From NCBI GenBank assembly GCA_964568045.1, contig CAZMOL010000025.1:1-20088 (forward strand): DNA of 20,088 nucleotides, given 5' to 3'. A model generated the notes under the pieces. The model made no database searches, was not told the origin of the DNA, and worked only from the letters and a program-made list of their open reading frames with translations. How positions within the stretch are numbered: position 1 is the first letter of the stretch; the number at the start of each line of letters is the position of its first letter. Both the position numbers and the translations under genes were made by a program. Source of the stretch: CAZDDA01 sp964568045. GTDB taxonomy: Bacteria > Bipolaricaulota > Bipolaricaulia > UBA7950 > UBA9294. Of this stretch, positions 7,419 through 14,200 are shown in pieces.

Positions 7419-9064
7419 GCTTGAACCTGCTCCGTTGCTGCCCCGGCCATCATCAAGCCGATTGTCTCCCGATCGGCCTGCTCGGCATCGACAATTCCCA
7501 TAACCAGTCCTCCGAACAGGACCAGAATCCGATCAGAAAGCGTCAATAGCTCGTCAAGATCCTCCGAGATCAACAGGATCCCAGCACCACGATCACGCTG
7601 TCCCAGCAGAACCTGGCAAACCTGTTCGGTCGCACCGACATCGAGTCCGTAGGTCGGGTGGGCCGCAATCACGAATCGAGGTTCACCACACAGTTCCCGC
7701 GCGAGGACCATCCGCTGGATGTTCCCTCCGGACAGAAGCTTCGCCGCCGTTTTGTCATCCGGTGCCATGATTGCGTACTCCTCCATCGCGCGGCATGCGT
7801 TTTGGTGCGCCGCCCTCTGGTCGAGGAAGCTCCACCGGCAGAACGGGTGGCGGCGATAGCTCTTGAGGATAAGATTCTCGCGCACACTCATGTTGGGGAC
7901 AGTCCCCATCCGTATACGCTCCGTGGGCACGTGGGCCACTCCGAGATCGGCAATCTCTCGTGCCGAGCAGTGCGTGAGATCGCTCTCCAGAAGAACGGCA
8001 CTCCCTTTGGAAGTCCGACGCAAGCCAGCGAGCACCTCCGACAGCTCCTGCTGGCCGTTGCCCGACACACCGGCAACGCCGAGGATCTCGCCCTCGTACA
8101 GGTCGAACGAGACGCCGCGAAGTGCCGGAAGTCCCCGGTCGTTCAGTGCATGCAGATCGCGAACCTCAAGGACTCTCTCTCCGCGGTCAAGCGGCGGCTT
8201 CTCCAACCGAAAGACCACCTCGCGTCCGACCATCATCCGGGCAAGGGCGAGCTTGTCCGTCTCCGCAGTCGGGACCGTTGCGACGACCTTGCCTTTGCGA
8301 AGGACCGTGACACGATCGCTGACCTGCATCACCTCATCCAGCTTGTGGGTGATGAAGATGATGGTGAGTCCATCATCCACCAGTGTGCGGAGTGTGGCGA
8401 ACAGCTGATCGACTTCTTGGGGAGTGAGTACGCTGGTCGGCTCATCCATGATCAAGATGTCCGCCTCGCGGTACAGGGCCTTCATGATCTCCACCCGCTG
8501 CTGTTGCCCGACAGAGAGCTGCCAGATCTTTGCCTGGGGATCGACTTGAAGGCCGTAATCCTCAGCGATCTTGCCGATCTTCTTGCGCGTTTTGCGAGGA
8601 TTGAGGAAAGGCCCTCTTCCCTCGTGCAGCCCCAAAACGATGTTCTCCTCCACCGACAGGGTGGGTACAAGCCGGAAGTGCTGGTGAACCATACCGATGC
8701 GGTGTGCAAGCGCTGCTTTCGGTGAGGGAATCCTAGTCGGGACACCATTCAGCAAAATCTGACCCTCATCCGGCTGGTACAGCCCGTAGAGGATGCGCAT
8801 CAAGGTTGTCTTACCGGCGCCGTTCTCGCCGAGAAGGCAATGGATTTCCCCGCGTTGAATGTCAAGATCAATCCCGTCGTTGGCAACGACACCCGGAAAA
8901 CGCTTGACGATCCCTCGAAGCTGTATTACACAATCTGCCGCGGTGTCCAGAGTTCCTCCGTTCCCCGTGCAGCCTTGTTCAGACGTGACATAATCTGGGA
9001 GCCCTATCTTAGGATGACCCCCTGGGTCTGTCAACCGTATGGGAATTCCGGGAACGCAATCCAT
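7415..9064 (-). CDS. Nucleoside importer ATPase with two ABC domains (NupO/YufO-like)
   Basis: The energising subunit, 549 residues with two fused ABC domains. Domain 1 (about 46-290) has Walker A GENGAGKT (79-86), the Q-loop region MVHQHFRLVPTLSVEEN, the signature LSVGQQQ (183-189), and Walker B ILIMDEPTS (203-211). Domain 2 (about 300-530) has a degenerate Walker A (GVSGNGQQEL), LLSGGNIQR, and a Walker B lacking the acidic pair (FVIAAHPTYGLDV). This asymmetry is usual for the sugar/nucleoside CUT2-like class. The ATG at 9064 has a GGGAGGA ribosome site 4-5 nt upstream, which fixes the start although it gives an unusual leader of about 45 residues before the first ABC strand. It is the first gene of the importer-ade operon. 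Confidence 0.93.
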   Translation of the reverse strand: MDCVPGIPIRLTDPGGHPKIGLPDYVTSEQGCTGNGGTLDTAADCVIQLRGIVKRFPGVVANDGIDLDIQRGEIHCLLGENGAGKTTLMRILYGLYQPDEGQILLNGVPTRIPSPKAALAHRIGMVHQHFRLVPTLSVEENIVLGLHEGRGPFLNPRKTRKKIGKIAEDYGLQVDPQAKIWQLSVGQQQRVEIMKALYREADILIMDEPTSVLTPQEVDQLFATLRTLVDDGLTIIFITHKLDEVMQVSDRVTVLRKGKVVATVPTAETDKLALARMMVGREVVFRLEKPPLDRGERVLEVRDLHALNDRGLPALRGVSFDLYEGEILGVAGVSGNGQQELSEVLAGLRRTSKGSAVLLESDLTHCSAREIADLGVAHVPTERIRMGTVPNMSVRENLILKSYRRHPFCRWSFLDQRAAHQNACRAMEEYAIMAPDDKTAAKLLSGGNIQRMVLARELCGEPRFVIAAHPTYGLDVGATEQVCQVLLGQRDRGAGILLISEDLDELLTLSDRILVLFGGLVMGIVDAEQADRETIGLMMAGAATEQVQA

Positions 9065-9073
9065 GATTCCTCC

Positions 9074-9094
9074 CTGCCTGTGCCGGCACGGCAG
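9074..9094. repeat. Near-perfect palindrome in the leader of the importer operon
   Basis: CTGCC-T-GTGCC followed by GGCAC-GGCAG forms a 10-bp-arm inverted repeat with one bulged T, centred on the palindrome GTGCCGGCAC (9080-9089). It lies 10-30 bp upstream of the ATPase start codon. It could be an operator, a 5' RNA hairpin, or a copy of a dispersed palindromic repeat. Its role is not decided by sequence. Confidence 0.5.
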
Positions 9095-9140
9095 ACAGGA
9101 AGGAGCAGTCTGGATTAGGGTTTATCTCCCTCGAAGCCTT

Positions 9141-9203
9141 GAACATGCTTGGCGTTCTCTGCGATCTTAGCGAGAAAAGAAAGCTCTCGCAGGGAGCGCG
9201 GAG
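9141..9203. repeat. Hairpin-type interspersed repeat, copy 1
   Basis: Begins GAACATGCTTGGCG and continues with TGCGATCTTAGCGAGA and CTCTCGCAG. The left arm (ctctgcg...agcgaga) is roughly complementary to the right arm (tctcgcagggagcgcggag), so a transcript would fold into a hairpin. It shares its first 14 bases with copy 3, exactly 220 bp downstream. Confidence 0.7.
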
Positions 9204-9257
9204 TGAGGAAAAATCAAGAGTATTTGCAGTCGGGTGGTTTTACCCAGAACAATCCTT

Positions 9258-9317
9258 GGGCTCTTGGCGTCTTAGCGAGGCAACCAGCCTTACGCAGAGG
9301 CGCAAAGGACGCGAAGG
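9258..9317. repeat. Hairpin-type interspersed repeat, copy 2
   Basis: A more diverged unit of the same family: CTCTTGGCGTCTTAGCGAGG followed by a short spacer and TACGCAGAGGCGCAAAGG then ACGCGAAG. The order of left arm (ttggcg, tcttagcgag) and right arm (cgcagag, cgcaaag, gcgaag) is the same as in copies 1 and 3. Confidence 0.6.
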
Positions 9318-9360
9318 AAGAATAGGCATGGTATATTCGACTTGGGTAGATCTCAAACCC

Positions 9361-9433
9361 GAACATGCTTGGCGAACTTTGCGATCTTGGCGAGATACAG
9401 AACCTCTCGCAGAGCGCGCAGAGAACGCGAAGA
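9361..9433. repeat. Hairpin-type interspersed repeat, copy 3
   Basis: Begins GAACATGCTTGGCG like copy 1, then TTTGCGATCTTGGCGAGA and CTCTCGCAGAGCGCGCAGAG, ending AACGCGAAGA. Similar gcg-rich hairpin repeats occur between genes in many environmental genomes. A partial fourth echo (ctctgcag...cttggcgagat) lies at about 9480-9502. Confidence 0.7.
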
Positions 9434-9623
9434 ATGGATGGGCCTATGTTCTTTGTCCTCAGAGGACAGTCTCGCACAGACTCTGCAGTGTCTTGGCGAG
9501 ATGCCGTTATTCGAACCAACGATGGCACGGCGTGATTGCTGTCTTGCTTCTCCTACGTTAGACTGTCGTTGATTGAGTTCAAGGGGGAGGGACACGACAA
9601 CTCTTGTAGAATGCGCGATCGGT

Positions 9624-9652
9624 TCTTGAGGCACCATTTTGGCATCTCAAGT
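9624..9652 (+). pseudogene. Degenerate echo of the ORF6N core upstream of the intact gene
   Basis: These 29 bases match 9926-9954 inside the ORF6N gene at 25 positions. Read in the corresponding frame they give FLRHHFGISS against VLRRQSGTSS in the gene. The surrounding sequence has stops and does not extend the match far, so this is a scrap of a second ORF6N gene or a local duplication. Confidence 0.5.
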
Positions 9653-9681
9653 TGCGAGGTCTCAAATAGCGTAGAGAGATT

Positions 9682-10251
9682 GTGACGAGTATGGCCAATG
9701 AGAATTCGAAGGATTCCCGAAGCTCTCTGTCTGAGCGCGTGAGTGTGCCGCGTGAGCTCATTCTTCAAGCCATTCACCTCATACGCGGCCACAAGATCAT
9801 GCTTGATGCAGACCTTGCTCGCCTCTACGAGGTTGAGACAAAGACGCTTACCAGGGCAGTCAGAAGGAACGTCGAGCGGTTCCCCGAGGATTTCATGTTC
9901 CAGCTCTCCAAAGAAGAGTTCGACGTCTTGAGGCGCCAATCTGGCACCTCAAGTGAGTGGGGAGGAAGGAGATATCCTCCCTACGCATTCACAGAGCAAG
10001 GAGTTGCGATGCTGTCGAGCGTGTTGCGAAGTCCACGGGCAGTCCGCGTCAATATTGAGATCATGCGTGTATTTATCCGACTTCGACAGATGGTGGCAGC
10101 GCATGAGGAATTGGCCCAAAGGCTCGACAAGCTAGAAAAGAAGTATGATGTGCAGTTCAAGGTAGTCTTTGATGCAATCCGACAATTGATGGCAGCACCC
10201 GCAGAGAAGCAACCGCAGATTGGGTTCAAAGCCGAGGAGTCAGAAGGATGA
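9682..10251 (+). CDS. ORF6N domain protein
   Basis: A probable DNA-binding protein of the ORF6N family, common on phages, mobile elements and beside restriction genes; its molecular role is not established. About 189 residues. The domain runs from about 25 to 115: IMLDADLARLYEVETKTLTRAVRRN, RFPEDFMFQLSKEEFDVLR, then GGRRYPPYAFTEQGVAMLSSVL and the hydrophobic IEIMRVFIRLRQ. A C-terminal coiled-coil-like helix (HEELAQRLDKLEKKY) follows. The start is GTG at 9682 or ATG at 9691; neither ribosome site is strong. The stop overlaps the next start by 4 nt (ATGA), so it was co-translated with the restriction-modification gene that now survives only as a remnant. Presence beside toxin-antitoxin genes supports a mobile origin. 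Confidence 0.85.
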   Translation: MTSMANENSKDSRSSLSERVSVPRELILQAIHLIRGHKIMLDADLARLYEVETKTLTRAVRRNVERFPEDFMFQLSKEEFDVLRRQSGTSSEWGGRRYPPYAFTEQGVAMLSSVLRSPRAVRVNIEIMRVFIRLRQMVAAHEELAQRLDKLEKKYDVQFKVVFDAIRQLMAAPAEKQPQIGFKAEESEG

Positions 10252-10649
10252 CCGCGCCGAAGGAGATCAAGCGACTCGTCGAGCGTTTCCGCGAGAACCG
10301 CGATGTCTATTGTTCGAGCGCGTACAACGAAACCCAAGCGCGGCACGAATTCATCGATCCGTTGGTGCACGAGAAATCGCTCATCCAGCGCCAGATCGAC
10401 GCGACCGACAAGCAGATCGACCAACTAGTCTACGGACTCTACGGCCTGACCGACGAAGAAATCCGCATCGTCGAGGAGGAAACGAAGTGGGTGCCGAACC
10501 TCAGAGGTCCATATGTCGACATTTTTCCGTGCAATGATATGATTGTCAATATCTGGTCATCTAATATCCTGAGAGGTCACAGGAACAGAGTTGACACCCA
10601 TCGCTCTTCGACCTACTATGTTGCGGAGTTGCACAATAATCATTGTTAG
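10248..10649 (+). pseudogene. Type IIG restriction-modification enzyme reduced to its two ends
   Basis: The open frame joins what look like the first 44 or so residues and the last 45 or so of an Eco57I-type (type IIG) restriction-methyltransferase. The start, EIKRLVERFRENRDVY with YNETQARHEFIDP, is the usual N-terminus of these roughly 1000-residue proteins. It is followed directly by QRQIDATDKQIDQLVYGLYG and LTDEEIRIVEE, their usual extreme C-terminus. The nuclease, methyltransferase (NPPY) and specificity domains are all missing, so an in-frame internal deletion is the simplest reading. Past the old C-terminus the frame runs on for about 50 codons of unrelated sequence, so the native stop has been lost too. 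The start overlaps the ORF6N stop by 4 nt. It should be inactive. Confidence 0.75.
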
Positions 10650-10671
10650 GTGCAATCCAGGTTGGGGTGAC

Positions 10672-11217
10672 ATGAACGCATTTGAATCACTTGTGGCAAT
10701 GCTTTTGGAACGCGACGGATATTGGGTAAAGTCAAGCTTCAAGGTAGAGCTGACGAAAGAGGAAAAGCGTCGCATTGGACGACCTTCGTCCCCCCGCTGG
10801 GAGTTAGACTTGGTCGCGTACAAGGGAATAGGCAACGAGTTGTTGGTTGTAGAGTGCAAGTCTTATCTCGACTCACCTGGAGTCAGGTTCAGAGGTTTCG
10901 ACGGCACCGATGAGAAACACACAGCGCGATACAAGCTATTCAACGATTCTGTGCTCAGAGAAACGGTTTTGCGCCGACTAGAGTCGCAACTTGTGGAATC
11001 AGGGGCTTGCGCGCAGTCACCCAATGTCTATCTTTGCCTTGCGGCGGGAAAGATCGCAACGGACGAGGATCGTGAGAGACTGAAGGAGCATTTCACGGAC
11101 AACGGATGGCGGCTGTTTGATGATGAGTGGTTGCGCGAGCGGCTTCTGAGTCTGTCTCAATCAGGCTACGAGAATGAAGTGGCTGCCATAGTTGCCAAAT
11201 TGCTGTTAAGGGGATAG
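10672..11217 (+). CDS. Hypothetical protein with PD-(D/E)XK nuclease-like core
   Basis: I do not recognise a named family member, but the N-terminal half has the layout of a PD-(D/E)XK nuclease. An N-terminal helix with E5 and E13 (FESLVAMLLERDGYWV) is followed by a strand with D46 (RWELDLVAY), then the motif VVECKS with E61 and K63. The C-terminal half (about 80-181) is helical and charged. The ATG at 10672 (181 residues) is preferred over an in-frame ATG at 10591 because homology-like sequence starts at MNAFESL and GGGGTGA precedes it. It lies just after the restriction enzyme remnant. It could be a restriction or repair nuclease, or a resident defence gene. The frame is intact with no sign of decay. 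Confidence 0.75.
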   Translation: MNAFESLVAMLLERDGYWVKSSFKVELTKEEKRRIGRPSSPRWELDLVAYKGIGNELLVVECKSYLDSPGVRFRGFDGTDEKHTARYKLFNDSVLRETVLRRLESQLVESGACAQSPNVYLCLAAGKIATDEDRERLKEHFTDNGWRLFDDEWLRERLLSLSQSGYENEVAAIVAKLLLRG

Positions 11218-11531
11218 GGATTGCGCCTAATCCGCGCATGCAGCCGACCGCCTGATCGAGGATTATATTGCTGCCAGTTTTCGCTTTTGAGCGTATCAGT
11301 TCGTGAGTGGTGACACTGCGAAACCCGGCGGCGGCTGATGCGCCACCCGTTGGGCGACGTGAAGGCAAGGTAGTCGCGGGGTCGCGTCTTGCAAATGAAC
11401 ACCGCGGTGAATCCCGCGGGGGATCGAGGGACACATACCCTATTTCGAAACCGTGATCCAACAAGCCAAATTCCTTGGTGGAGAATGGGCGGACGGGAAG
11501 GAGCCGTAAGACGATCTGCCGCTGCCCAGAC
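11218..11531. other. Gap between convergent nuclease-like gene and hepT
   Basis: About 310 bp with no supported gene. One plus-strand reading ending at about 11509 gives PYFETVIQQAKFLGGEW before a stop. It looks protein-like but has no start or family I can name, so it may be another gene scrap. No T-run hairpin clearly terminates either flanking gene. Confidence 0.4.
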
Positions 11532-11879
11532 TCATGTGTCGTGGGATTCCACAATCCGGCGGAGCGGTTCGAGCAAGGGAGGAATGTCGTGGGTCGCTGT
11601 GTCCCAGATGATGCGTGGGCTCATCCACGGGTACTCGTGCACGAGGAAGTTCCGCATACCGCGCATCTTGTCCCAGGGAATCTCGGAGTACCTGGCTTGG
11701 ATCTCTTCAGGAACGTGTCGCTCCGCCTCGCCAATGACGATGAAGCAGTAAACCACAGCGTGGAGGGAGCGCCGATCCTCGACGAAGCCCTCGAAGTTGA
11801 GGTCCTTTGTGTAGCTAACAACGTCCCGAATTGCCTCTAGGATATCACTCAGCCAGTACTTCCAGTCCCTAGATGACAC
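11532..11879 (-). CDS. hepT: HepT-like toxin RNase (DUF86) of a MntA-HepT module
   Basis: A HEPN-family ribonuclease toxin. The 115-residue product contains the HEPN catalytic signature Rx4HxY as RNFLVHEY, with R76, H81 and Y83. It also has the family's helical core: WLSDILEAIRDVVSYTKDLN and YCFIVIGEAERHVPEEI. The start is GTG at 11879, supported by GAGGAGG a few nt upstream within the end of mntA. The reading upstream of this GTG in the same frame is a shadow of mntA. The two genes overlap by 11 nt and are translated as a pair. In studied systems the partner MntA adenylylates the Tyr of this motif and silences the toxin. All key residues are present, so the module looks active. Confidence 0.92.
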   Translation of the reverse strand: MSSRDWKYWLSDILEAIRDVVSYTKDLNFEGFVEDRRSLHAVVYCFIVIGEAERHVPEEIQARYSEIPWDKMRGMRNFLVHEYPWMSPRIIWDTATHDIPPLLEPLRRIVESHDT

Positions 11880-12174
11880 AGACCGCCTCCTCGAGCACGC
11901 GCTCACGCATCCAATAGCGAAGCCCGTCAGGCGTAACCACGTCCACCGGGCAAGCCAGCGTCGATTCCAGGAACTCTTTGAGGTCCACCAGACCGAACAG
12001 GCCCACGTGGGCCTCCGGTGCAAACTCGACGAGGACGTCCACGTCGCTATTCGCTCCTGTTTCGCCGCGAGCTACCGAGCCGAAGACCGAAAGCGATCGA
12101 ACGCCGCGCTTCTCCAACTCCCGTCGGTGGGAAACCAAGGTCCTGAGAATCTCATCGCGATCCATCCGGATCAC
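11869..12174 (-). CDS. mntA: MntA-like minimal nucleotidyltransferase antitoxin
   Basis: The antitoxin of the MntA-HepT pair, which in characterised cases transfers AMP to a Tyr of HepT. About 101 residues. The nucleotidyltransferase signature GSx10DxD is complete: FGSVARGETGANSDVDVLVEF, with G32, S33, D44 and D46. The first codon is GTG at 12174, but ATG at 12165 (MDRDEI) has AAGGTG at better spacing and may be the true start. It lies directly upstream of, and overlaps, hepT. A broken HicB-like antitoxin gene ends 16 bp upstream on the same strand. Confidence 0.92.
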   Translation of the reverse strand: MIRMDRDEILRTLVSHRRELEKRGVRSLSVFGSVARGETGANSDVDVLVEFAPEAHVGLFGLVDLKEFLESTLACPVDVVTPDGLRYWMRERVLEEAVCVI

Positions 12175-12189
12175 CTTGCCTCTGGGCGG

Positions 12190-12385
12190 TCATGCCGCAA
12201 TGACCTCGTCCTTCACCCTATAAAGACGCACAAGCCGAAGGTCGGTCACCCTCATCAAAGTGGCACATCACCGCGTCTCTGAGCTCTTCTAGAGCGTCCG
12301 CTCCCGTGAAGATGTCGTGACCCAAGCCGCGTGCTTGGTAGCCTCCTTCAGGGGATTCCTCGACCAGAAATACAATCTCGTCCAT
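12190..12385 (-). pseudogene. HicB-like antitoxin with a frameshift
   Basis: The minus-strand ATG at 12385 follows an AGGAGG site and begins MDEIVFLVEESPEGGYQARGLG, then HDIFTGADALEELRDAVMCH and FDEGDRP. This is the small HicB-like family usually paired with HicA/YcfA. After FDEGDRP the frame runs into a stop. The expected family ending (LRLVRLYRVKDEVIAA, stop at 12190) appears in a neighbouring frame, so one base has been gained, or two lost, near 12247. The EELR to CHF segment is also about three residues shorter than I expect. No hicA follows; mntA does. It is either a true pseudogene or a single-base sequencing error. Confidence 0.75.
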
Positions 12386-12718
12386 TCATTCCTCCTCACC
12401 AAATCTCGCGCCATTCTACCGGAGAAGGTCTCCCGAAGACCAGAGGTAGTCCTTGTGCGCGGGATCGAATCTTTATTCTTGGCATCCATAAGTAAGGAGA
12501 GCAATTCGGCGCGGGTGATGAGAGACGAGACCTGACAACGATTGTTAGACGGGACTATTCCACCATCGCTCTCACGGCCAAGCACGTTGCCAGCAGACCG
12601 AACACCAAAAGCCAACGGTAGACCCCAACCCAACAGGCTCTTGGCAACTGTTCTGTTCTCCCACCTACAAGGAGGGATTGATCGACGAGGACGAGACCCC
12701 TCGTTCGTCGTCAGGCGA
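12386..12718. other. Gap between purF end and the toxin-antitoxin cluster, with hairpins
   Basis: About 330 bp with no supported gene. An imperfect hairpin, CGACGAGGACGAG (12683-12695) with CTCGTTCGTCG (12700-12710), sits just past the purF stop and could be a weak terminator for the purine operon, though no T-run follows. A small hairpin GGTCT/AGACC (about 12429-12443) lies upstream of the HicB-like gene. A longer minus-strand open frame that crosses into purF is a shadow. Confidence 0.4.
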
Positions 12719-14149
12719 TCAGCGATTGGATTTCGCCTTCTCCTTTGCCACGTCTTCGAGGATCGCTGGTGTGGCGCCGGTGGGATACTCGCCGGAGAAG
12801 CAGGCATAGCAACAGGGAAGATCCTCATAGAGGGCTTGGAGATCATCCAGGGTTTGGTAGACGACCGCGTCTGCTTCGATGTAGCGGGCGACCTGATCCG
12901 GATCGTAGTGTGCGGCGATGATCTCCCGCGTACTGGACATATCGATTCCATAGATGCAGGGGTATTTGATCGGTGGTGATGCGGAGACGAAGTAGACTTC
13001 CTTTGCGCCGGCCTGCCGGAGCAGCTTGACTAAGCGCTTCGACGTGGTTCCCCGCACGATCGAGTCATCCACGACGGCGATCTTCTTATCGCGAATGACG
13101 TCTCGGATCGCGTTGAGCTTCTGTCGCACCAGGCGTTCTCTCTGTGTTTGGGAAGGGGTGATGAAACTCCTCCCAATGTGATTATTCTTCGCCAGCCCCC
13201 GTCGGTAGGGAACCCCCAGCTCTTCAGCCAGCCCCGAAGCAAAGAAGTAGGCGGAAGAAGGTACGTCGATGACGATATCAGGGCTTAGCCCCGTCTTCTG
13301 GAAAGTCCTGGCCAAAGATCTTCCCATCCGCACCCGCTCGTTTGCGACTAGGCGGTTGTGAATGATCGAATCTTCCCGAGCAAAATAGATGTATTCAAAT
13401 ACACAGAACGCTTGGTGGCCACAGTGGCAGACGCGTTGATGCACCTGGCCATCCGCGTCGATGAATAGAGCCTCACCGGGGTCCAAGTCACGCATCATCT
13501 CGTAGCCCAAATAGTCGAGGCACGTGGTCTCTGACGCCAGCGCATACACGACGCCTTCGCCCGTAAACTTGCGTCCCATCACCAGCGGCCGGATGCCATA
13601 AGGGTCGGTAAAGGCGAGGAACCCGTGATTGGCGATCAGCGCAATCGCCGAATAGGCTCCCTGGACCTTGTTCTGGGTAGCCTCCACCGTATCGAAGATA
13701 TCTTCCACAGTAAGGTTCTTCAGGTCTTTGGTCTCCAGTTCGGCGGCAAACGTGTACAGAATCAGCGCCACATCATTGGAGGTGTCGAGAAGCCGATGAT
13801 GCTCCTCGTACAGGGACCGACGAAGCTCCGAGAAATTGACCACGTTTCCGTTGTGCGCCATCGCCAACCCGAACGGGTAATTGAGGGCAACCGGTTGGGC
13901 ATCCAACACGTCTGTGGATCCCATGGTGGCATAGCGGACGTGGCCCAATCCACAGGGGCCCCTGAGTTTCTCGATGTGCTCTTCTTGGAAAATCTGGCTG
14001 ACAAGCCCCCGACCCTTCCGCATCCGAAAGGCACGATCAAAGGTCACGATCCCCGCGGCATCCTGCCCCCTGTGCTGCAGGGCGGTCAGGCCAAATACAA
14101 GCTCGTAGACAACGTCATCCTGCCCGCAGATACCTAGAATGCCGCACAT
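12719..14149 (-). CDS. purF: Amidophosphoribosyltransferase
   Basis: Catalyses the first committed step of purine synthesis: PRPP plus glutamine gives phosphoribosylamine. The start is set at ATG 14149 because the product must begin Met-Cys, with C2 as the glutaminase nucleophile after Met removal. GAGGGAG precedes it, and an upstream in-frame start would add nine residues and block the Cys. There is no propeptide. The 476-residue product has the glutaminase domain (1-230: LQHRGQDAAG, GLGHVRYATMGS, AMAHNGN, TSNDV) and the phosphoribosyltransferase domain with PRPP loop IAVVDDSIVRGTTS (357-370). Cysteines at 249, 398, 447 and 450 fall where B. subtilis-type PurF binds a 4Fe-4S cluster, so such a cluster is plausible. 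It is the last gene of the operon. Confidence 0.96.
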   Translation of the reverse strand: MCGILGICGQDDVVYELVFGLTALQHRGQDAAGIVTFDRAFRMRKGRGLVSQIFQEEHIEKLRGPCGLGHVRYATMGSTDVLDAQPVALNYPFGLAMAHNGNVVNFSELRRSLYEEHHRLLDTSNDVALILYTFAAELETKDLKNLTVEDIFDTVEATQNKVQGAYSAIALIANHGFLAFTDPYGIRPLVMGRKFTGEGVVYALASETTCLDYLGYEMMRDLDPGEALFIDADGQVHQRVCHCGHQAFCVFEYIYFAREDSIIHNRLVANERVRMGRSLARTFQKTGLSPDIVIDVPSSAYFFASGLAEELGVPYRRGLAKNNHIGRSFITPSQTQRERLVRQKLNAIRDVIRDKKIAVVDDSIVRGTTSKRLVKLLRQAGAKEVYFVSASPPIKYPCIYGIDMSSTREIIAAHYDPDQVARYIEADAVVYQTLDDLQALYEDLPCCYACFSGEYPTGATPAILEDVAKEKAKSNR

Positions 14150-14200
14150 CGTCGCTCCCTCATTTCCGAACGGCAAGGTCTCAAAACAAACGCCTCAAAC

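Noticed and set aside
7658..8725. A 355-codon plus-strand open frame opposite the importer ATPase
   Set aside because: It is antisense to an ABC ATPase with complete motifs and has no recognisable domain or ribosome site.
9065..9140. A promoter for the importer operon
   Set aside because: No pair of -35 and -10 boxes with acceptable spacing was found on the minus strand here.
9141..9433. A CRISPR array
   Set aside because: The repeats are few, variable in length, self-complementary and unevenly spaced, with no cas genes; they fit interspersed hairpin repeats.
11400..11509. A protein-like reading with PYFETVIQQAKFLGGEW before a stop
   Set aside because: No start codon, no ribosome site and no family I can name; recorded only as a possible scrap in the gap entry.
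12289..12951. A 220-codon minus-strand open frame crossing from purF into the gap
   Set aside because: It overlaps purF and the HicB-like gene in a wrong frame and shows no family motif.
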